Source: Microbacteriaceae bacterium | GTDB taxonomy: Bacteria > Actinomycetota > Actinomycetes > Actinomycetales > Microbacteriaceae | Assembly: GCA_024642605.1 (NCBI GenBank) | Contig: JAHEAT010000081.1 | Span: forward strand, 1 to 17,264 | Direction of reading: 5' to 3' | DNA: 17,264 bases | Shown here: one piece after another, positions 12,209-17,264 of the stretch | Layout: each line of letters opens with the position of its first letter | How positions within the stretch are numbered: position 1 is the stretch's first letter | The notes under the pieces: model-generated | What the model was told of the DNA's origin: nothing | What the model saw: only the letters and a program-made list of their open reading frames with translations | The model's database searches: none | Translations under genes and position numbers: made by a program

Positions 12209-13408
12209 TTGAGCAAACTTGGGCGGCGACGCATAAGAGTTGTGTTCTTGGTTTTCTATTTCGAAGCCTGGGATGCCTTAGAGGCGATCTATCGTCTAAT
12301 GCTCGAGTCTCCCGACTTCGAGCCTGTGGTGGTAACCATTCCGCGCAAGCTCACCGGAGACACCGACTTTGGTGGTGAAGACAAGGTAAGCGAGTTCTTT
12401 GCGCAGGCTGGCATAAGGCACGTGCGTCTCAACTTCGAAAACTCATACCAGGGGCTCAACGAGCTGAAACGCCTCGCCCCCGATTACCTCTTCTTGAACT
12501 ATCCGTGGCAAAAGAACTACCAGCCGGCTTACAAGATCGAAAACCTGATTGCGTTTACACGAGTTTGCTACGTGCCCTACTTTTCGCTGCCGCTGGTGAA
12601 CGAGCCAAGCATCGAAGGTGTTGCACCTCACTTGTTTAGACAGTCAACCCACCGCCTGGCTCACCTGGTGTTTTTGCAAGACCGCTCGGTAAAAGACGCT
12701 TTTACCCACACCGAGCGAGGAGGCCACCACACCTACTTCACCGGCACGCCCAAGGTTGATTCGCTCATCGAGAAGATGAAAACCCAGCCCAAGTTTTGGC
12801 CACTGGGTGAGAGTGCTGGGCGCTTCAAAGTGCTTTGGGCGCCGCATCACAGCTTTGGTGAGGCGTGGCTTAACTTTGGTGTCTTCGATTCGATGCACAA
12901 CCAAATGCTCGAGTTGGCTCGCGAGAACCCCGATGTCGACTTTGTTCTTCGACCCCACCCTTACATGTTTGGTTCGCTGGTTGGGCAAAACCACATGAGC
13001 GCCGAGGCCCTGGCCTACTGGCGTAAAAACTGGGACGCCCTGCCCAATACGGCCACCGATGAAAACACAAGCTATGCGGCACTCATGCTGGCCGCCGACT
13101 TACTGTTTACCGATGGCATTTCGTTTATCGCCGAGTATCCGCTGGTTACCAGAAGACCAGCGGTGTTCTTTGAAAAGCGAGGGCACTGGGCATTCAACCC
13201 ACTCGGTGAGATCGCTGCCAACAGCACGGTGCGCGTCGAAAATTTTAGAGAGTTCGAGTTGCTGTTAAAACAGGCCATGGAGTGGGGGCTGCCGAGCAAG
13301 CAGGCCGAAATCAACGAACTATTTGCTGCTGCCAGCCCATTTCCGGGGGAGGCCGCTAAGCGGATTGTAGCTATTGTGCAATCTGATGCGCGCGACCTGC
13401 GCGCCTAA
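12209..13408 (+). CDS. CDP-glycerol glycerophosphotransferase-like (TagB/TagF-type) protein
   Basis: A 399-residue GT-B-type cytosolic or membrane-associated transferase. The C-terminal half has the family's nucleotide-binding pattern: LWAPHHSFGEAW (209-220), DVDFVLRPHPYM (242-253) and ADLLFTDGISFIAEYPLVTR (296-315), corresponding to the WaPTH, RpHP and DySS motifs. Such enzymes add glycerol phosphate or a related unit to teichoic acids or surface glycopolymers. The start is the TTG at 12209: an in-frame stop lies just upstream, and GAAGG is 12 nt before it, so the assignment is fair rather than firm. It is co-directional with cotH (28-bp gap) and its last 38 bp overlap the convergent MFS gene. 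Confidence 0.85.
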   Translation: MSKLGRRRIRVVFLVFYFEAWDALEAIYRLMLESPDFEPVVVTIPRKLTGDTDFGGEDKVSEFFAQAGIRHVRLNFENSYQGLNELKRLAPDYLFLNYPWQKNYQPAYKIENLIAFTRVCYVPYFSLPLVNEPSIEGVAPHLFRQSTHRLAHLVFLQDRSVKDAFTHTERGGHHTYFTGTPKVDSLIEKMKTQPKFWPLGESAGRFKVLWAPHHSFGEAWLNFGVFDSMHNQMLELARENPDVDFVLRPHPYMFGSLVGQNHMSAEALAYWRKNWDALPNTATDENTSYAALMLAADLLFTDGISFIAEYPLVTRRPAVFFEKRGHWAFNPLGEIAANSTVRVENFREFELLLKQAMEWGLPSKQAEINELFAAASPFPGEAAKRIVAIVQSDARDLRA

Positions 13409-14558
13409 CCTCGGGGCCGAAGATAAGCAGAATGATTGCTGAAACTATCGCGCTCACAAAGATCACGGCCCGAACCCCGTAAAGGTCAATCAAAAAGCCG
13501 CTGGCCACAATGCCGATCACGCTTCCGGTTTGAATAACAGCGCCGATGGCGGCGTTTACTCGGCCAAGCGCCTCGGCCGGCGAGCGAGCCATGATGATGC
13601 CGATGGCATAAGCGTTGAGAATAGCGTTACCTAAGCCAGCAACAAAAGACAGCACCGTCAGAACAGTCCAGTGCCAGGCAATCGACATAGCGAAGACAAC
13701 GGCAATTAACAGCGCAATGCCTAGAAGCATGGCCATTGCGTGCCGCTTAGCGTCTAGCTTTAGTGCCGCTGTGCCGAGCGCACCGGCGATGCTGCCCGCC
13801 GCAAACATGGCGCTGATGATGCCGTATTCGAACGCGTTCGCGTGAAGTTCGTTTTGCGCCAAGAAAACTTCGCCCACATTGAGAGTGCCGAGCGCGATGA
13901 TGAGCACGCCAACCAGCACGGTTATGGCACGAATGAGTCGATCACGGAAAACAAACTCGAGCCCGGCGGTTGCGCTCATCTTTTGGCCGTCTTCGTGTAG
14001 CACCGGTTTGCGATTTATGTTGAGTGCAAAAAACACTACGCCGAGCAACCAAAAACTTGCGGCATCGATAACGAACGGCCAAAAGTAGCCGGTGCTAGCC
14101 ACCAAAATTCCACCCAGGGCCGGCGCAAAGAGGGTTCCGGCCGATGCGAATGACTGCATGATTCCTGAAACACGCGGGATGTCTTCTTTTTCGGTGACGC
14201 TAACCTGCGCTGCCTGAAAGGCCGGGCCAACCAAGGTGCCTGCAATGGCAGTGATCAGCAGTGCGAAGGGCGTCCACCACAGCGGCAAGCCGATTGCCAG
14301 GCTCAGCGAACCAAAGCCCATCACAAGTAGCGAAGGCAAAATTACCTGCCGAGACGAGAATTTGTCGGCGATGAGCCCAGACACCGGGGCCATAAAAATG
14401 GTCGGAAGACCGAAGGCGAGTAGGTAGCCCGAGATGCCAGTTGCGCCGACAGAATCTTTGTCGCGCAAAATGACCGCAAAGGTAGTGAGCGAACTACCGA
14501 GCCACGAGAGCGCGCCAGCGAACGAAAGAATGTAGAGCTTGCGCCACGGAGTTTTCAC
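13371..14558 (-). CDS. MFS transporter (EntS/MFS_3-like)
   Basis: A 395-residue inner-membrane protein with about 12 hydrophobic segments, of the major facilitator superfamily. The between-helix-2-and-3 signature GLIADKFSSRQVILPS (61-76) is clear, with the second-half copy less conserved. The overall pattern (FAVILRDKDSVGATGISGYL, ASAGTLFAPALGGILVA, SPAEALGRVNAAIGAVIQTG) matches the MFS_3 group that includes the enterobactin exporter EntS; drugs or siderophores are plausible substrates but unproven. GTG14558 has a TAGGCT box exactly 7 nt upstream, as at 7037, and no Shine-Dalgarno, so it is likely leaderless. The 3' end overlaps the glycerophosphotransferase-like gene by 38 bp. Confidence 0.92.
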   Translation of the reverse strand: MKTPWRKLYILSFAGALSWLGSSLTTFAVILRDKDSVGATGISGYLLAFGLPTIFMAPVSGLIADKFSSRQVILPSLLVMGFGSLSLAIGLPLWWTPFALLITAIAGTLVGPAFQAAQVSVTEKEDIPRVSGIMQSFASAGTLFAPALGGILVASTGYFWPFVIDAASFWLLGVVFFALNINRKPVLHEDGQKMSATAGLEFVFRDRLIRAITVLVGVLIIALGTLNVGEVFLAQNELHANAFEYGIISAMFAAGSIAGALGTAALKLDAKRHAMAMLLGIALLIAVVFAMSIAWHWTVLTVLSFVAGLGNAILNAYAIGIIMARSPAEALGRVNAAIGAVIQTGSVIGIVASGFLIDLYGVRAVIFVSAIVSAIILLIFGPEVRRAGRAHQIAQ

Positions 14559-14565
14559 GCTCGCA

Positions 14566-14571
14566 AGCCTA
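14566..14571 (-). promoter_or_regulatory. -10 element (TAGGCT) of the MFS gene
   Basis: TAGGCT on the minus strand, 7 nt, then GTG14558. It lies in the 27-bp gap after the DUF3048 gene and gives the MFS gene its own start even if read-through occurs. Confidence 0.5.
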
Positions 14572-14585
14572 GCCGCACAGTGCGT

Positions 14586-15644
14586 TTAGTTTTGCGTAGG
14601 CTGCGGTGTTGGCTGAACCTTTGAGATCGAGATCTTGAGATCGCCTTCGGGAGCCATCGGCATTAACTCAACCCAGGTGTTGCCACGGGCGAGCAAGATG
14701 TCTTGCCCCGCTGCATCCTTGATGAAAATTGGTGCCGTTTGGCTAGCCTTCGACCAGGTAGCTTCAACGTACCTGCCACCCGTAAAAACCCAAGCCTTGC
14801 CGCCATCGACCATGGTGGTCTTTGGCACGTGACCATATTTGCGGTCGATTCGCACCTGCAACACCACTACGTTCTTGGCCGAGATCTGCTTGCCATCGAC
14901 GATATCCATGTGAGGCGCACCATCTTGGGTGCGAAGCCAGCGCGTACCGTCGGCGCTGGGTGCCCACTCGGCGAGCGCACTCGGAAAGTAAACCTTAAAT
15001 TTGTCTACTGCGATGCCATTTAGTGCCGCGGTGGTCTGAGTTGCGTTGGGTGCGAAAAAGAAACCCTGCTGCGGCGGGGCGAGCTCGGCGTGAGCCTGCT
15101 GAAGTTTGGCCACGTTAACAATCACGTTGTGCGGGGCTTCTCGGTCGGTTGCGCGCGAGAAGGTGCCCTTGCCCTGCTCTTCGGTTTCGTTGGCGTTGAA
15201 AACGTTGGTTGCCTGCATGAGCTTTACGAACTTGAGCTGACCACCCGAGTAACAGACGATGCCGCCGAATTGGCTAATGATATCTGGGTCCATTGGGCGA
15301 ATCGAACGCACCGGGCCAACCTGCTCTGGCATACGCGAGTGCCAAACGGCAACCAGGCGCGTGAGGCCACCTTCGACAAGCTCATCGAACACCATGTCGG
15401 TCTGGTTTAGGTTCACCTGCGGGCGGGCGACACCGAGGTTGTCTATCTTGCAAGCAACCGATGGGCCATCGAGGGCTGGGTTGGTGCCCGATTCGTAGCG
15501 GGCTCCGGTTAGTGGTGCATACACGTAAGTTTTTACCGGCTTGGTGACCGTTGGGGTTGGGCTCGCACTCGGGCCGGCGGTGCATCCGGTGATTGCTAAT
15601 GCGGTGATTGCCAAAAGTGATACGAGACGAGCCTGTTTGTTCAT
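14586..15644 (-). CDS. DUF3048 (YerB-like) lipoprotein
   Basis: A 352-residue exported lipoprotein. The signal peptide ends in a lipobox ITGC with Cys21 for lipid attachment, followed by a low-complexity Ser/Thr/Pro linker (24-38). The mature part has the DUF3048 hallmarks VACKIDN (63-69), ARPQVNL with DMVFDELVEGG (83-93), GPVRSIRPMD (110-119), and the C-terminal domain with MVDGGKAWVFTGGRYVEATW and NTWVELMP. The Bacillus homologue YerB is a membrane-anchored protein of unclear envelope function. The ATG has no Shine-Dalgarno, and TAAACT lies 6 nt upstream, so a leaderless transcript is likely. It sits between the second CotH gene (58-bp gap) and the MFS gene. Confidence 0.93.
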   Translation of the reverse strand: MNKQARLVSLLAITALAITGCTAGPSASPTPTVTKPVKTYVYAPLTGARYESGTNPALDGPSVACKIDNLGVARPQVNLNQTDMVFDELVEGGLTRLVAVWHSRMPEQVGPVRSIRPMDPDIISQFGGIVCYSGGQLKFVKLMQATNVFNANETEEQGKGTFSRATDREAPHNVIVNVAKLQQAHAELAPPQQGFFFAPNATQTTAALNGIAVDKFKVYFPSALAEWAPSADGTRWLRTQDGAPHMDIVDGKQISAKNVVVLQVRIDRKYGHVPKTTMVDGGKAWVFTGGRYVEATWSKASQTAPIFIKDAAGQDILLARGNTWVELMPMAPEGDLKISISKVQPTPQPTQN

Positions 15645-15650
15645 GCTCGC

Positions 15651-15656
15651 AGTTTA
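15651..15656 (-). promoter_or_regulatory. -10 element (TAAACT) of the DUF3048 gene
   Basis: TAAACT on the minus strand, 6 nt, then ATG15644. No Shine-Dalgarno precedes the start. Confidence 0.45.
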
Positions 15657-15702
15657 TGGTTTGCACCTGTGAAACCGAGTGAACCCAGCAAGAAACACGG
15701 CT

Positions 15703-17264
15703 TTAGTAGGTGAAGCTCCAACTCTTGGTGAGAGTGGGTAGCCCAAAGATCGCAGCGGATTTTAAAGTGACCAGGCAACGTGAGCGACCCTTGAGCTTCA
15801 CCACAACGCGGTTTGCCTCCTGGGTTAGCGTGCATCCGGCGCTGGCCGTCCACTTTGCCGATGCGTTCAGTGAAGTCTTCTGGGCACCCTGCCGGGCTAA
15901 CACAAACTTTGTGGCACCAATCTGGTGGGCGCCGGTTGAACCAAAGCCTCCAACGAAGCTTTGGGCAGCCGAAACCATTCGAACCACGTGAATCTTGAAA
16001 GGATAAACCCAGGTGTCATCTTCGGTCTCCAAAAAAGTTACGAGGCATTGCCCGTAACTTACGCGGGCATAGAGTTTGTTGCCCACTCGGTAGCATTTTC
16101 CGACGACCTGGCTCGGAATCTGGCTGAGCACGATATAGCCGCCACTCGGTAGATTGCCGTTGAACGCGGCATCCTTGGTGATTTTCTTTGCAGGGGCATC
16201 GCCACGAGCTAGCGAAACATCCTGCTCGGCAACGGCTTCGGCATAGTTGCTATCAGAAGGTGCGGTGACGGTTACGGTACAGATGCCCGATGCGGAGGTT
16301 GGCGAAATGAAAACCCGATTGACGATGGTGCACGAACCGGTAGCGGTAACCACTGCGGGCGTTGAAGACTTGCTGGTAAAGGTTACCTCGGTGAGGGCGC
16401 CGAACTTGGCGCTGTCGATTGGATCAAGCACAACTTGGCCATCTTTTTTGGCATCCATGAGTTCGGCGTAGTTGAGGCTGGTGGCCCACGGCCCGTTGCC
16501 TGCCGCCGTTACACCAATGCGGCAATAACCTACAGCTAGCACGGTAACCATTCCCGATGCCGAGTTGACCGAACAGTTCTCGGAGCCCTGAACCACTTTG
16601 TAACTCAGAGCGCCGTTACCACCGTCGCGAGCAACGACGGGGTTGAGGCTTTGCCCAGCCCGAACATTGTCGGGCACAGAGTAGGCAAGGCTCACATATG
16701 AGGAGTGGTAAAGATACGGGGCGCCGTTTGGGTTGCTCGAGTTTACGGCCGGGCCAACGTAACCAACAATCCAACCTAAGTAACTTTTGGTATTCGCCTG
16801 CACCCAAAGCGCTGAGTCGTAGCCCGATTCTTTGCGTGGGTCGCTGTTGATGTCGGGATTGATGGCCGCCGCCACGTCGTCGACCATGGTGGCAAAGTTG
16901 AGCGTGGGCACAACGTCGTTTACCTTCAGGAGCGCACCCTTGTAAAGCTCGAGACATGGCGAGTAGCTAAGGCACCGCTGAGCCATCATGCCAACATCTC
17001 CATAGCTGTAGAGGTCAACCCAACCGTTCAAGGTTTGGTCGGTGCCCCAAGGCAAAATCGTAAACAACCCGTTGTTGGTGCTGTGCGCGTAGTAATTGTT
17101 CTTGATGGTCCAGGCGTAGCCATCCCAGTGGCCCGTGTAGCGCTCGACAGCCATCTCTTTAACAAACTCGTTTAGGTCGAGATACTTTTGCACCGCATTA
17201 AACCAAGCCTCGCCGCTCAGGTTGTTGGTAGCTGAGAGCGCCGCAAGATCGTCGCGGTTATTTA
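15703..17264 (-). CDS. CotH kinase family protein with Ig-like C-terminal region, partial (5' end outside window)
   Basis: The frame runs 519 codons to the window edge and its start lies outside. The first roughly 170 visible residues are the C-terminal part of a CotH domain: ERYTGHWDGYAWTIKNNYYA, LPWGTDQTL (again PWGxD instead of PWDxD) and the Cys pair in QRCLSYSPC, all matching the CotH protein at 10915. A tail of about 330 residues follows, with repeated beta-rich segments such as GSENCSVNSASGMVTVLAVG and ICTVTVTAPSDSNYAEAVAE, the pattern of Ig-like or cell-surface-adhesin repeats common in Actinobacteria. The protein ends in LTKSWSFTY with no LPXTG motif or membrane anchor visible, so it is probably secreted or bound non-covalently. 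Its stop lies 58 bp before the DUF3048 start. Confidence 0.9.
   Translation of the reverse strand, partial: NNRDDLAALSATNNLSGEAWFNAVQKYLDLNEFVKEMAVERYTGHWDGYAWTIKNNYYAHSTNNGLFTILPWGTDQTLNGWVDLYSYGDVGMMAQRCLSYSPCLELYKGALLKVNDVVPTLNFATMVDDVAAAINPDINSDPRKESGYDSALWVQANTKSYLGWIVGYVGPAVNSSNPNGAPYLYHSSYVSLAYSVPDNVRAGQSLNPVVARDGGNGALSYKVVQGSENCSVNSASGMVTVLAVGYCRIGVTAAGNGPWATSLNYAELMDAKKDGQVVLDPIDSAKFGALTEVTFTSKSSTPAVVTATGSCTIVNRVFISPTSASGICTVTVTAPSDSNYAEAVAEQDVSLARGDAPAKKITKDAAFNGNLPSGGYIVLSQIPSQVVGKCYRVGNKLYARVSYGQCLVTFLETEDDTWVYPFKIHVVRMVSAAQSFVGGFGSTGAHQIGATKFVLARQGAQKTSLNASAKWTASAGCTLTQEANRVVVKLKGRSRCLVTLKSAAIFGLPTLTKSWSFTY

Noticed and set aside
15658..15676. GGTTTGCACCTGTGAAACC inverted repeat before the DUF3048 gene
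   Set aside because: Only the outer five bases pair in register. The inner CAC/GTG is shifted by one base, so it is neither a good hairpin nor a clear operator.

Overview
The window is from a chromosome of a compact, mid-GC actinobacterium, most likely a Microbacteriaceae member of the freshwater Luna type (Rhodoluna/Aquiluna-like). This is inferred from: a NucS/EndoMS mismatch endonuclease (the actinobacterial and archaeal replacement for MutS/MutL); many start codons lying 6-7 nt downstream of a TANNNT -10 element (leaderless transcripts); a Lys/Ala/Pro-rich histone-H1-like tail; a DUF3048 lipoprotein; and very tight gene packing. The genus is a guess. I see no phage, insertion sequence, transposon, CRISPR array, rRNA or gap above 300 bases without a gene.

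Layout. 1-2650: 5' part of an EamA-type permease (-), tRNA-Ser(CGA) (-) with its terminator, a ZnT9-like cation diffusion facilitator (+), tadA (-) and upp (+). 2654-4601: a low-molecular-weight protein tyrosine phosphatase (-), a previously unlisted 31-residue leaderless peptide ending Cys-Met-Arg-Met-Cys-Arg (+), an orphan winged-helix regulator (+) and a P-loop kinase-like protein (+). 4598-6971: threonine aldolase, nitroreductase and DedA protein, all on the minus strand. 7050-8988: a DMT permease (+), an unrecognised acidic protein (-), and a DUF1737 protein with a Lys/Ala/Pro tail (-) ending in a strong terminator. 9093-13408: a divergent locus with DUF4956, DUF1003-like and NucS genes on the minus strand, and a CotH-kinase protein plus a CDP-glycerol glycerophosphotransferase-like protein on the plus strand. 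13371-17264: a minus-strand group of a second, larger CotH protein (cut by the window end), a DUF3048 lipoprotein and an MFS exporter.

How the genes fit together. The 9.1-17.3 kb part looks like a cell-envelope neighbourhood: two secreted CotH-like kinases, a DUF4956 membrane protein (a family often found beside CotH and VTC polyphosphate polymerase genes), a teichoic-acid-type transferase and a surface lipoprotein. NucS is the last gene of the operon that begins with DUF4956.

The regulatory layout is the most unusual aspect. About ten genes appear to be leaderless. Two divergent promoters seem to use one shared, near-symmetric -10 (tRNA-Ser/CDF and DUF4956/CotH). One -10 is built on the stop codon of the preceding gene. 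Convergent genes repeatedly overlap at their 3' ends. The best candidate for an undescribed system is the Cys/Met-rich leaderless peptide upstream of the orphan winged-helix regulator, which looks like a translation-sensing attenuator.
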